DNA from: Desmodus rotundus
Lineage: Eukaryota > Chordata > Mammalia > Chiroptera > Phyllostomidae
Direction of reading: 5' to 3'
Assembly (NCBI RefSeq): GCF_022682495.2
Contig: NC_071392.1
Location: 86,320,797-86,384,796 of the forward strand
Length of the DNA stretch: 64,000 bases
Notes under the pieces: model-generated
What the model was told of the DNA's origin: nothing
The model's input: the letters and a program-made list of their open reading frames with translations, nothing else
Database searches by the model: none
Shown: positions 22,751-34,075 of the stretch, piece by piece
Layout of the letters: each line of letters opens with the position of its first letter
Position numbering within the stretch: position 1 is the stretch's first letter
Translations under genes and position numbers: made by a program

Positions 22751-22895
22751 AGCTAGGTGCGGTGGTGTGAGCCTGTCATCCCAGCTACCCAGGAGGCTGA
22801 GGCAGGAGGGTCGCCTGAGCCCAGGAGTTCTGGGCTCTAGTGCACCATGTCGATCGGGTGTCTGACTAAATCGATGTAAAAAAATAAAATAAAAT
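22751..22895 (+). pseudogene. RN7SL: Truncated 7SL (SRP) RNA retropseudogene
   Basis: The sequence follows the 5' part of 7SL RNA: GGTGCGGTGGTGTGAGCCTG, ATCCCAGCTACCCAGGAGGC, GCCTGAGCCCAGGAGTTCTG and GATCGGGTGTCTGACTAAAT. It stops near nucleotide 130 of the RNA and is followed by an A-rich tail. It is bounded by AAAAATAGCACGAGG at 22736-22750 and AAAAATAGTATGAGG at 22896-22910, a 15-base target-site duplication with two mismatches. It therefore arrived by L1-type retrotransposition of a 3'-shortened 7SL transcript. The central S domain is absent, so it is not a functional SRP RNA. Confidence 0.9.
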
Positions 22896-22999
22896 AAAAA
22901 TAGTATGAGGGGTGTGAACCAATTCATATAAAATATTTATCATCTGTTTATACTTTTCTCATTATCTTTCCGTAAGTAAGCAGAGATATGAGGGATTCC

Positions 23000-24180
23000 A
23001 CAAACCAAATGTATGGGTCACATACTTGTATTTTTCTGAATTGCTTATTTTCATATTGGGAAAATATTGCTTTGGCACAAAAAGTAAATGTCGGAATGCT
23101 TTCCTAAATTATCACGTGATTACATTTTTATTAAATCATCCATCCTTCTGTCCTATTAGTCTTGTGTGTGTGTGTGTGTGTGTGTGTGTTCATTCATAAA
23201 TCTCTGGGATATTGTGCCGTTGATCACAGCGGTAATAGCAGAGTACTGTGATCAGCAGTGGCAGCAAATTTCACAAGGAAACTCTTTAACAGGCCAATAT
23301 TTTCTCTCACCTGATATTTTAAGCTAGAAGTGTGTAGGATTTAGTGCTTATAGCTGCAAGTAATAAATTAGGTAATGTTGACTAATCGCCTGGCTTTTTT
23401 CTGGGTTGGATTCTTTGTGCCTATCACTAAGGTTTCCTGTACCTTTCAGTCCCTCTTGGTCATCCCGGATAAGTTATCTATTTCCCAGGAGATTTTCTTT
23501 CTCCTTTATTTGGACTGGTTACTTCCTACCAATTCCATCTGCCTTTATCCTGTGTTAAACTCCTTAGTTCATTAATGTCATGTCTTCATTTTTTTGGTTT
23601 ACTCCCTTGTTTTGGTGGAGTACATCCTACAATAGCATTGTACAGTTAAAAAGGTGTACCATGGCAAGTTATGGTGGGAACAATCATGAACACTTCTAAT
23701 TTCTCATCATGCGTATATTATTTTATTTTTTTTAGCTATCCCATTGAAATTCTCTGTGCTAAGTGATCTTGAAAAACCTAAGACAGGACTGAAGCCCTAC
23801 AAAGGAGGAATTTCTGTCTTGGCAGAAATAATATTAAAACGATATTTAGGTATAGCTGTGGGTTTGCGTGTAATTGTGATCTGCAAACATTTTTATTCCT
23901 AAATTGACTTTCATTTAGTAAAGGTCCATCACTAATGATGGTGCCATTAATGCTTTGTAATATTTATTCTTACTGAAATATAAAATATTAATCAATATAA
24001 ATATTAATAACACACAAGAAATCTAAGATTTTTGAGAATAAATATTTTTGCTCTAGTGTTTCAAAGATTAGCAGCAAAAATTAAAAAAAAAAAAGATGAT
24101 GAACCATGGCCCCTCTTGGTATCCACCGTAGGCTGTGTTAAAGGCCCTCACATTGTCCTCATCACAAGCAATGAACGTGG
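23000..24180. other. Intergenic stretch, AT-rich
   Basis: Holds a (TG)n tract at 23163-23190 and AT-rich sequence with no recognised gene. Parts near 23620-24010 may be old L1 but are not assignable by eye. Confidence 0.4.
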
Positions 24181-24181
24181 T

Positions 24182-24350
24182 GCCCTGGCTGGGCGGCTCC
24201 GTGGGTTAGAGCATCGTCCTGGACACCAAAAGGTTGTGGGTTCGATCCCCAGCCAGTGTGAGTATGTGAGGCAGCTGATGGATGTTTCTCTCTCTCCCCC
24301 TTCCTCTCTCAAAAATCAATGAACATATCCTCAGGTGAGGACTTAAAAAA
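24182..24350 (+). mobile_element. Ves-type tRNA-derived SINE (second subtype)
   Basis: Head GCCCTGGCTGGGCGGCTCCG, GGGTTAGAGCATCGTCC, B box GGTTCGATCCC, a CT-rich body and a CAATGAACATATCCTCAGG tail. This head and tail form differs from the element at 7784 and resembles those at 49359 and 354. Somewhat shortened in the middle. Confidence 0.88.
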
Positions 24351-24359
24351 ATTTTTTTA

Positions 24360-26530
24360 AAGAAATTAAAAATGGTAATTACGCATACCTGAATGAACAT
24401 GCACCAAATCATTACCCTTAGCACTATCTGGGTATTGAGGAGTGAAATTTATTTTTCTATAATAATCTTGCTTTGCTTGTAAAATATAGGAAAGATGAAC
24501 AATATAAGAATATTAAACGTAAAAAAAAAAGTGACTTCAGCACAACCGTGAAGGGCGTTACAAGGGCATTCAGTCTGCCGGCGAAAGGAGCCGGGCTGCA
24601 GCTGAGACGACTGAGGGAGGCTCCGCGAGCACTCGGGCCGGCAGGGATTACGTCTGAACTCAAGTTGGCGATAAAGGGATGAGACAGACTTGTCAGAAGG
24701 AACGGGAATTTCAAGTGTGGCAGTACTGGGGAGGAGGACTTGACAGGGGTAGCGAGTGTGTGCTGGAGAATAGGGAGGTGAGTGGCATGAGGCTCCGTTG
24801 GACGCAGATTATTTTAAGGGGGAAAAACCCCAGTTTGCCTCCTCTTACATAGCACAGTATGTTTTCTGCTCTCCGGTGGATGAAACTTATCGCTCTTATT
24901 GTGTAGAGCTCCTTCCGCCACAGTTTCAGAACTAAGATTCTCTGGAGAACTCAATTAAGATACACTGAGGAAGTTAGAACGGGAAGGACTTTGCAATCAC
25001 CAAACATTATCAGTGAGAGAGAAAGAGATTAATTTTTCATTTTGGCCGTGGGCTTTAACCCGAGATGAAGGAAGAAAAATGTGGCTCAGAAAGCTGGAGA
25101 TGTTTGAAATGGAGGGCAAACTATAGAAACTTGAGGGAGAGGTTCACCTAAACTCCCAGGTCAAAAATGCGTGTGAGCAATGCACAGTGGTTATTTGGCA
25201 GTCACGTTTTCTCTTTCGAGAGGTAACAATTTCTCCAAGATAGCATCTTAACAGGACCCCTGGGGCCCCTACCACGAGAGATCAAGAAATCACACACTCT
25301 CCTCCACAATTAAACAGGAGGAATCAGAATAGAGCAATTTGAAGACTGATAAAATAAGTATTGAGAAAAAATAATTTATGACTGAATTTTTATTTTCTAT
25401 GCCAGGGCTTGCATACTCAGAGACATCCTGGCCTCATCCAGTCGCAAACATGCACACATACACACTCACAACTCCCGAATAAACACACACAAATTCCCCT
25501 GGGGTACTGAGAGAGCAAAATGCACGAACGTGGGAAATGCATTCACTGGTTCGCCACCACAGGAGGGTAGCCAAGCCTTTCAATCTCTCCGGCAAGCGCG
25601 TGAGTGGCTGTGATTCCCCAGGGTCTGTGTCTGACTCACACTCTGTGTCTGTGGGGAGGCAGATGGGTTCAAGTGAAGGTAGAAAAGGCCTTCGCTGGCA
25701 AAAACAAGTCTATGCTAAGGTTCTCTGATGAGAGGTGCGTCTGGGCTTCACTCCCGAGGAGTCCCCTTCAGAGAGGAGACTCTATCCCTTTTTTTTCCCC
25801 CTCCGTGAGGTTTCCTATAAGTCCAAGGCCATGTTTGGAGAACAGAACACAGATTATGCCACTGTAAGTAATGAACGCTCATTAGCCCTGAGGAGGGGTT
25901 TGCAGGCGGGAAATGGGAAAGGGGGGTGAATGAAATGACCGGCTTTAAGTATTGGTGATAAGCGCTTGGCATGTGTGGTCCTAAGCCTATCTCTGTAACT
26001 AGGGACCTGAGGAGATCACTAGGGACTGCTCCCTCTGCCCGTGGTGTGGCCCTGATGCCTCTGACCCTCTAGGACCCTCCTCGTCGTCCTTATGTGGCAG
26101 CTCTTGACTAGGTTATGACAGTGTCAGAGAGGTGGAATCAGCCAGCCACCCACACAGAATGTGATCGGGCTACCAGGCTACAAAGGCCTTCGGGGCCACG
26201 TGGCCCAGGTGCCCCGTCCTATAATGAAAAAGCCCTGCAGTCACGGAGAGGTGGTTCGCTTGCCCTGAGGCCGATCTTCCCTCCCTCACTCACCCTGTTT
26301 CCTGCTTGTCCCTGCAGATTCACGGGAACCCTGTCTCGCCAAGCAGGGCCCACTTCTCACTTGTCCAGGAGTGAGGTGGCGTTCTCTTACAGGTCAAACC
26401 CACTGTCTGTTGGCATTAAGATTCTTTGCTGGTCTTTATTTTAGGGGAGGAATATTAAGCATGTAACTCGTGTCCTTATGGTTATTGGATCCAGGAGTTT
26501 CTCTCCAATGTTGGTTTTTAAAATCCCTAA
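24360..26530. other. Intergenic stretch, nothing recognised
   Basis: No OR remnant or other gene seen. Several 60-100 codon frames on both strands look like chance. Confidence 0.35.
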
Positions 26531-26534
26531 TAAC

Positions 26535-26755
26535 GTATCTCTAAGCACTTATTAAGCATCTTAAGTCAGTGAACTCATTTTATTCTCTCTACTCTCTTAC
26601 GAGGTATGATCTGCTGTTCACCCCGTTTTTGCAGGTGGAGAAAGGGAGGAGCAGAGAGGCCCAGAGAGTAGTATGTAGCGAAGTTGGGATTTGAATCCAG
26701 GCTTTGGTGCTCAGATTCCATGTTTGGTTTTTAAACTATGGTACTTGTTAGGGTC
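26535..26755 (-). mobile_element. MIR SINE
   Basis: The reverse-complement MIR pattern reads in order on +: GCACTTATTAAGCATC, ATTTTATTCTC, a CCCGTTTTTGCAGGTGGAG core, GAGCAGAGAGGCCCAGAG, TTGGGATTTGAATCCAGG and a final TGCTCAGATTCCATG. Ancient and diverged. Confidence 0.75.
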
Positions 26756-27274
26756 AAGCTGAGCATCAAAGTAGCTATTGGAGATGGTAAATAATTTCTC
26801 AGTGTGAAAATTTGACCGATCCGCACCGCCCAACATGACGGCCCGGGGCGCTCACTCTGAGTGAGAAACTTGTTGTTTGGGTCAGTGTTGCGTATCCCAA
26901 ATCTGCCCCACCCTTTTCATTCAGTAGTTCCTCTCCCTCTCCTCTCTCTCTGTCTCTCTCTCCCACTGGGATAGTTTGTGTAGCCCTACTGCCTTTTGAG
27001 TTTTAAATCCTTTATTTTCTTCTCCAGTCCAAGAGTGAAGTTTCTTTAAAAGATTCCTACATTTCTTTAAATTCCTTTGAAAACTTAATTTAAAAAATTA
27101 GCATATAAAAACATTAATAGAAATGAAATTATAATGGTGTGCTTTTTTACTTAAACTAAAAATTAACCAAAAAGAAAAGCAAGATAAATCTGAAAGAATT
27201 TACCATGATTTCGTTGGCTCTCTAATCCCAGTGACTTGGATCCCCCCCCCTTGAATTTTGTGGTCTCTTTGATA

Positions 27275-27440
27275 CTATTAATAACAGCTAATATTTAACA
27301 TCTAATATCTACCAGTTGAATGGTATTTGTTCTTCATATCAGCCCTTTGGATGCCTGTTGTCACTATTTTAGAGATGAAAACAATGAGGCTTAGACTGAC
27401 TCCCACTCTTGGCATCCCCCTTGCAGGATCGCGATCTGAA
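27275..27440 (-). mobile_element. Probable MIR SINE fragment
   Basis: Diverged antisense MIR: AATAACAGCTAATATTTAAC, a TATTTTAGAGATGAAAACAA core, ATGAGGCTTAGACTGAC and an end with GATCTGAATGCTGGGCTG. Confidence 0.55.
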
Positions 27441-29502
27441 TGCTGGGCTGACAGACACTGTTAAGCAGGCTGCTGTCAGCCTTACTCAAGGACCTTGCTC
27501 TTTGCAGTCCCTGCTAATTTTCACACGAAGGAAGAACAGAAACATAGATTCATGAAACTTTCCCCCTTATTCTGTACACTGTCGATCTTTCTCAATGTGT
27601 AGCTGCAGTGGTCACTTATATCTTCATTTCAGGTACCTGTCTGTCTATTGTATCTGCTCCAGGCTTTTTCTTAGATAAAAAAACAAAAGCAATAAAACAA
27701 ACAAACAAACAAACAAACTCCACCTGGCTTCTCGAACTGGGAAATTTAAGATGCAAAGTCATGCCAGTGTTTAAAAGGAAAACGAATTGCTTTCACCTTA
27801 TTCTGTCTTTTTCTACTTCCCTTGTGCTCACAGAGGAGCTGATGGACAACTTGGGTGTGTCAGTAGCCGTTGCGACAGAGGTGTTCCCTCTGACCTTCCT
27901 ACAAAACTGTAACACAGTGCACTTGGCCCCGCCCCAGAACCTGTGGTTTGTCCTTGGTTCACCTCGGACGAACCGAGTCGTTTCACTAAGAATTCTGTTT
28001 GCCTCCTTATTTATTCCTGCCATTTACAACTAGTTTTTTCCTAAGTTATTGGTTGTGTCTTTCAAAAATATCTTACCAAAATATATGCAAAACTCTATGA
28101 TTCCACATTGTTTTAATTATGAACTTTGATTAGTCAATTCTAATCATTTGGGAAGAGGAACCTAATGACTTGCATATTTGATGGCTGAAGCACCCATGTG
28201 CTAGCCTAGGTCGCTGGCCCGGGTGCAGTGGGAACGCAGAGGAGCCCACGGGCTTGGCCTTTGCTGCACTCCAGGGGGCCATCCCAGGCCCTGGTCTCAG
28301 CCGGCCTGCCCATCCCCTTCAAGCTCTTGCCCTCGCTTCATCCCCTGGAGGTCTCCTGTGACTCATTCAAGCACCATCCTTGGAAAGAGAGTCAGTCTTT
28401 TCAGCTTCCTGGGTCCTTATTAGCTCTAAAGACACACAGACAGGACTTTTTCTGACGGCGTTATCTAATTTTTTTTTTACCATACTTTTGTTCCTTACTT
28501 TCTCCGATGACATGCTTATTCAAGAAGAGACTTAAAAATTTACAACATGTCCATGCTCCTGGAAGTCTCGGGGAGTATGAACTCCCTGAGCGCCCGATTC
28601 AGCTTCATCCGGGGGCACCCCTGAGCACAGTGCTTGGCGTGTCCATGAAGGGCCATGCTCCATCCCCCGATTAATTTTATGTTGTCCAGAAAATTAGTCT
28701 GTTTCCCATCTTACATGTCTGCTGATTGGATTTCAATATATATCCTTTAACTGTGCTCTGCTTGCATGAATTTAAAAATAAATCAATTTATAAGAAGTCA
28801 AAAGTCTATCTGTCAGCTCCAATAGAATCAATTCAGTAATATTTGAGCGACGTTGGAAGACATTTTACTGACCATATTGGCCGCTATTCCCTGGGAGCTC
28901 CAGTGAAGTGTCACCGGAAGTTAGCCTAAGAGGGCCACTTCCTTTTAAGAGAAACACCAAGTGCATGCAGGCATAGACACAGAAGTCCACAGGAGAGAGC
29001 GCGCACGTCTCTCAAACTTGCAATTTCGAGGCACTCCGATCAGACGTGTCTCCTGGCAAGCACGTGGGTCGACCACAGGGATGTAAGTACAGGAATCACA
29101 GAGCAGAGTCTGGGACAGAGCAGAGTCGACCAAGCAGTGTCAAGGGTGAGCGGCAGCTGTCATGCGCTTGGGAGACACAGTATACCCTGGCAGGCAGGCT
29201 GATTGTAAGGGGCTTTTTCTAAGAAACTGACGGAAAGAGTCCTGGACTAGATGACCACTCAGTGTCCTGTCACTTCTGATTCTGCATTGACAGGCACTGG
29301 TTTTCTTTATTTCGTCATGCTTTTGGTTTTCGACTGAAATCCCCAGAAACTGCGTTCCCAGTGAGAAAATCAAAATGCATGGAAATGTGCTTCTCTGGGT
29401 GACAGCTCACTTTCTCTGATCTGTGTAACATCAGAACTTAGCTTTACTTGGGCTCTCTTTTACGTCTGGGTGGGTATGACCGTAATTTTCCACCTGACTT
29501 TA
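27441..29502. other. Intergenic stretch, nothing recognised
   Basis: Contains an (AAAC)n run near 27700. A 141-codon frame at 27608-28033 runs through that repeat and has no family features, so I treat it as chance. Confidence 0.35.
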
Positions 29503-29515
29503 GATCCTTTTTTAC

Positions 29516-29748
29516 AAGAATTTATTTATTTATTTTTAGAGAGAGGGGAAGAGAGGGAGAAAGAGAGGGAGAGAAACATCGATGTGAGAGAGAAACATTG
29601 ATCGGCTGCCTCTCCTACATGCCCTGACCTGGGACCCCAACTGGAGACCAAACCAGCAACCCAGGCATGTGCCCTGACTGGGAATCAAACTGCTGACCTT
29701 TCACTTTGTGAAACAACGCCCAGTCCTCGGAGCCACACTGGTCGGGGC
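29516..29748 (-). mobile_element. Ves-type tRNA-derived SINE with target-site duplication
   Basis: Reverse-complement Ves: the TTTATTTATTTATTTTTAGA tail, a GAGAGGGAG-rich middle, GCCCTGACTGGGAATCAAAC (B-box region) and a decayed A-box end with CACACTGGTCGGGGC. Flanks GATCCTTTTTTAC at 29503-29515 and GATCCTCCTTTAC at 29749-29761 form the target-site duplication. Confidence 0.92.
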
Positions 29749-30039
29749 GATCCTCCTTTACCTATTTCAGTCAACACAAGAATTTGATCTTCTTCTCTAT
29801 CAGTACAGTTCAGGGGGAAATTCTATAGAGAACAACAAGGTTGGGTATTGAGTGTCCCCTTTCCCGTCAGAGGCTAACCGTGTCTCATGATGCAGTGACT
29901 TAGTTCTCCCACCTGAAGCTCTGAGAAGACCTGCCCCCATTCTGACATTCCTGGGCCGGCCCATTGAGGGTCACTGTCAAAATGTGCAGCAGTAAGGTGC
30001 AGCTTCGGTTCTAGGTCACATCGCGGGCTCTTCCCAAAT

Positions 30040-30425
30040 GTAAGTGTCTTGTTTTTCCTCTGCTAATGCGTAGGGTTTATTAAAAAGTAACAAATAGGCA
30101 AATAATTTATATAAAAGGTAAATCCCCACATGATCCTTCTTTCTAGAGATAATCAGCATAAACAGTTTCATGTTTAATTTATAAAATTTTCCCAGATGTA
30201 TGTAAATAGGCACACAAGACATGGGGTAAATATGTTCATATTATAGAATATAAGCCAGATCATATCGTACACCCATGCTTTGACTTTCTGTGGAAATTTT
30301 TTTATCTCACTGTATAAGGAGTCTTATATTATCCTTCTTGTTCTTTTCAATGGCTGCATGGTAGCCAAATATTTTAATACATCTCCAACTTACAAACTCT
30401 TACATCCATTTCAACAAATATGTAA
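30040..30425 (-). mobile_element. Probable old LINE-1 fragment
   Basis: Resembles the reverse complement of an L1M ORF2 3' end: a CACTGTATAAGGAGTCTTAT region, TTCAATGGCTGCATGGTAGC and CAAATATTTTAATACATC. Highly diverged. Confidence 0.45.
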
Positions 30426-31455
30426 ACCTCGGTCACTATGGTTCGGGTCCACTGGATTTCTTCCTGTTTCCAGGCTCCCCAAGTCCTCCCTGCCTGGGGG
30501 CTGCTCCGCCTCTGCTGCTCGGTGGGCAGAGCATGTCCCACCTGGGGCTGGGGTCGGGTGGGCTCCCCTGTGTCCTTCAGATTCCGCCCATGCGTCTCCT
30601 CTTTGGGGAGACCTTTTCTGTCAATCCCGCCTGCAGAAGCCCCCTTGAAGCAAGTCACTTTCTATCATTTCGGCCTGTTTATTCCCTTCATAGTGCTTTC
30701 TACTCTCAACAAGTGTTTTATTGATTTGTTTACTCCTGGTGTTTTGGGGGGTGGTAATTAACCCCTCTCCTTGTTCCAAGTCTGAGGAAATAAAGTCAGA
30801 AATAGATACAAGGAATCAGGTAGAAATGAAAATTAGGTCATAGTGAGGCTTACTAGGGAAAAAACATGGTTTGTGTCCTTGACAAAATTTCTCTTCAGAT
30901 TGCAACCTTCGGCTCATTCCCACCCTCCTGCAGGACAAAACGTGTTCTGTAGACTTTACCCCAAGGGAGCAGAAATGTACAGGACCAAAAACGAGGGCAG
31001 AAAAGGCGCATCCCACCTCCTTTTCCCTGTTTCATGAATCACATAAATTAGAGGACCAACAAGGGCAGGTATTCCCCAAGGTGTTTCCATTCCGGGGCAG
31101 GGACGTTTCCCCGCAAACGGAGAGGCACTGATGACAGATCCACCTCTTTACCCCTTCACTGCCTGTCACCCCTTCAGACTATGTCGACTTTACCCACTGC
31201 TGTCCCTCCGGAGCTGAGAACAGAGGTTGGAACAGGTGATTCACTCGAGGAATACTGTCAAGGAATTATTGAAATGTAAATTTAAACTGTGTAAAATTAC
31301 TTCATATCAAATTCGCCGAGGTTGTAACTGATAATACTTAGTGCTGACAACCGCGCGGGAAGGAGGCGGCGCCACCACGCGGTCAGAGGGAGAAAGCGGT
31401 GCAGCTCTCCTGCCGGGAAGCTGCAGCAGGCACCAGACGCTCTGGAGCGCCTGCA
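30426..31455. other. Intergenic stretch, nothing recognised
   Basis: No gene or repeat identified. Confidence 0.35.
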
Positions 31456-31459
31456 TCTC

Positions 31460-31760
31460 TGGCATCTGCAGGTTTACTTTTGGAATACGTCCTAAGGAAA
31501 TAACCATGAGTATAGACAAAGCTTCGATTTGGAAGAACGTTAATCTCAATGTTATTAAACATAAGAGAAATAAAAAACTTCCATCAAGAAATTAAATAAC
31601 TTGTGATTATAGAATATTGTACTAATGGTTAATAACATCCGTAAGATATTATTTTAATACATAAAAATTGCTCACTATTTTAAGTTAAAATGGTAGTTAA
31701 AAATAGTCTGTATAGGATAATCTCAATTTTAAAATATGAATCTAAGGATCTAAATTTTTT
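31460..31760 (+). mobile_element. Probable old LINE-1 3' end
   Basis: L1M-like motifs: TACGTCCTAAGGAAATAACC, then an AT-rich region ending with GATAATCTCAATTTTAAAAT. No coding capacity. Confidence 0.4.
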
Positions 31761-33110
31761 CTTAAAGAAAGCATTGGAGTTATTTTTACATATTCTTCTG
31801 GATGTGAAACTTCAGCCTTGAAATTTAAAATTAAAGATAGTTCAGGCTGTTTCTTGAAAACATATGAAAAAAGTGTAGAGGGACAGCACCAGGTCACGTG
31901 GTTCCTCGGCGTGATGATGCTCTCCAGTCCTTTTGTGACCCTTTCTTCCTCGGCTCCTGGACAGACCCAGGCACCTGCCAGGAGGGCTCCTTAGAAAGAA
32001 CCAACCGCATGATGCTCCAGCGGTTCCCTGTCGGTGCTCAGAATCCATCGGAACAGCTGAAGGCGGTCAGCAGGGTAACTGGGGATGAGGAGGGCCTGCA
32101 GGGGATTCGATGGCAAGGCGAGTTGCCAACGCTGGGAAGATAAGGTGATGACAGAGGATCCTGGCATGGCAGAAAATGAGATAAGCTGTGACATCTGTCT
32201 TTATAGTAAGTTATAAACAGGAAAAGAGAAACCACCCAAACAAAATACAATTATAATACAGCTGTCCTCTTTAAATGTATTCACTGTTCATGTTCATCTG
32301 TTTTCCCCTCTTGCTTTCATCCTTGAAACGGCTGCAGAAATGTCATCAGGTTGAACTGAACTTAAGACACGCGCCTGGATTCACCGCGTGTAGTCATAGT
32401 ACTCTTTCACTGGTGCCTACGCTCCAGCATCCAGTGCGGATGAAGAAGTAGCTGAAACTCTCAAAACAAAGCTACTGGAGATGGGAAAGAGGAGCCAGAG
32501 GATGCTTCTAGGAAATATTAGGCAGCTGTTTAAAGGAGGGGCTTACAAAGTTTGAAAGACACTACAAAATTGAGACGTTGTTTTGAAGGGATTTCAAATC
32601 GGAAATAAGTGGGTAGGAAAGCGTGTGGGAAGGTGGGTGGATAAGTAAGCAACACGGAAAGGACAGAGGAGCCTAATCACTTCCTATCTTGGACCAAGAA
32701 GGCAAGCAAGCCTAGGAAATGAGACTCCCTCCTATTGCAGATGTTTAGTCAGGGTCATTTTTCTTGTTTCTACGTAAATGACCCAGACCCATGCCCTTGA
32801 AAGGAAGCCAGATCCCTGAATTCTCCAAAATAAAATATGTGTACAAGTGTGTGCATCCTATTAGGTAGAGTATATAGTGATGTATTATCTTGTATTTTAT
32901 TATCTGTATAGATACATATGTATTCCATTATTCCATTGATACTAGTGGAATTTTTCCTGATTTACATGAGTACACCAAGTTTTTACGGTATATCTAGAAA
33001 CAAATTATAGAGAATCCATTCAAAGTAGGACATTTCTAAATGCCTGCGCGGTAACATTTGCTAAGTATTTTGTGTCCTGATTGCCTTACAGCTGTAACCT
33101 TCCTGTCCCG
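31761..33110. other. 5' flank of OR2A14-like gene
   Basis: No protein gene recognised. A promoter and noncoding first exon for the next receptor gene may lie here but cannot be pinpointed. Confidence 0.4.
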
Positions 33111-33142
33111 GTCCCGGACGTGTCCGTCTCTGCCCCAGGAGC
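33111..33142 (+). promoter_or_regulatory. Predicted 3' splice site before OR start codon
   Basis: GTGTCCGTCTCTGCCCC followed by AG at 33137-33138, four bases before the ATG at 33143. Same arrangement as at the other receptor genes. Confidence 0.55.
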
Positions 33143-34075
33143 ATGGGGAGCAACCAGACATGGATCACAGAAGTCACCCTGCTGGGGTTCCAGGTCGAGC
33201 CATCCCTGGAGTTTGTCCTCTTTGGACTTTTCTCCCTCTTCTATGCCCTCACCCTTCTGGGGAATGGCGCCATCCTGGGCCTTGTGTGCTTAGATCGTAG
33301 ACTGCACAGCCCCATGTACTTCTTCCTCTCCCACCTGGCCCTCATCGACATGTCCTATGCTTCCAGCAACGTCCCCAAGATGCTGGCAAACTTAGTGAAC
33401 CAGAATAGAACCATCTCCTTTGTCCCTTGCCTTATGCAGACTTATTTGTTTCTGACTTTTGCTCACGCAGAGTGCCTGATTTTGGTGGCGATGTCCTATG
33501 ATCGGTATGTGGCCATCTGCCACCCCCTCCATTACTCTGTCATCATGAGCTGGAGTGTGTGCGCGGTCCTGGCCGCCACGTCCTGGGTGTTTAGCTTCCT
33601 CCTGGCTCTGGTCCATTTAGTTCTCATCCTGAGGCTGCCCTTCTGTGGGCCTCGTGAAGTCAACCACTTCTTCTGTGAGATCCTGTCTGTGCTTAGGCTG
33701 GCCTGCGCTGACACTCGGCTCAACCAGCTTGTCATCTTTGCTGCCTGTGTGTTTATCTTAGTGGGGCCCCTGTGCTTGGTGCTGGTCTCCTACACGCACA
33801 TCCTCTTCGCTGTGCTGAGGATCCAGTCTGGGGAGGGTCGCAGGAAGGCCTTTTCCACCTGCTCCTCCCACCTCGGCGTGGTTGGGCTCTTCTTTGGCAT
33901 AGCCATCGTCATGTACATGGCCCCCAAATCCAGCCATCCCGAGGAGCAGCAGAAAGCCCTTTCCCTGTTTTACAGCCTTTTCAACCCCATGCTGAACCCG
34001 CTGATCTACAGCCTGAGGAACGCAGAGGTCAAGGGTGCCCTGCGGAGAGCACTGTGTAAGGAGAGGCTGACTTGA
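33143..34075 (+). CDS. OR2A14: Olfactory receptor, OR2A14-like
   Basis: Intact 310-residue class II odorant receptor. Landmarks: NQT at 4-6, GN at 40-41, LHSPMYFF at 54-61, C96 and C178, MSYDRYVAIC at 117-126 with HPLH following, SY at 216-217, IQSGEGRRKAFSTCSSHL at 227-244, [12 protein letters not shown] at 282-293 and C-terminal KERLT. MGSNQTWITE at the start, IDMSYAS at 69-74 and the KERLT end fit the OR2A14/OR2A2/OR2A12 subgroup; OR2A14 is the best guess from memory. G245 replaces the C that follows SSHL in the other receptors here. AATAAA at 34226-34231 is a possible polyadenylation signal. The two OR fragments at 10676 and 19119 resemble this gene most. The exact orthologue is uncertain. 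Confidence 0.92.
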   Translation: MGSNQTWITEVTLLGFQVEPSLEFVLFGLFSLFYALTLLGNGAILGLVCLDRRLHSPMYFFLSHLALIDMSYASSNVPKMLANLVNQNRTISFVPCLMQTYLFLTFAHAECLILVAMSYDRYVAICHPLHYSVIMSWSVCAVLAATSWVFSFLLALVHLVLILRLPFCGPREVNHFFCEILSVLRLACADTRLNQLVIFAACVFILVGPLCLVLVSYTHILFAVLRIQSGEGRRKAFSTCSSHLGVVGLFFGIAIVMYMAPKSSHPEEQQKALSLFYSLFNPMLNPLIYSLRNAEVKGALRRALCKERLT

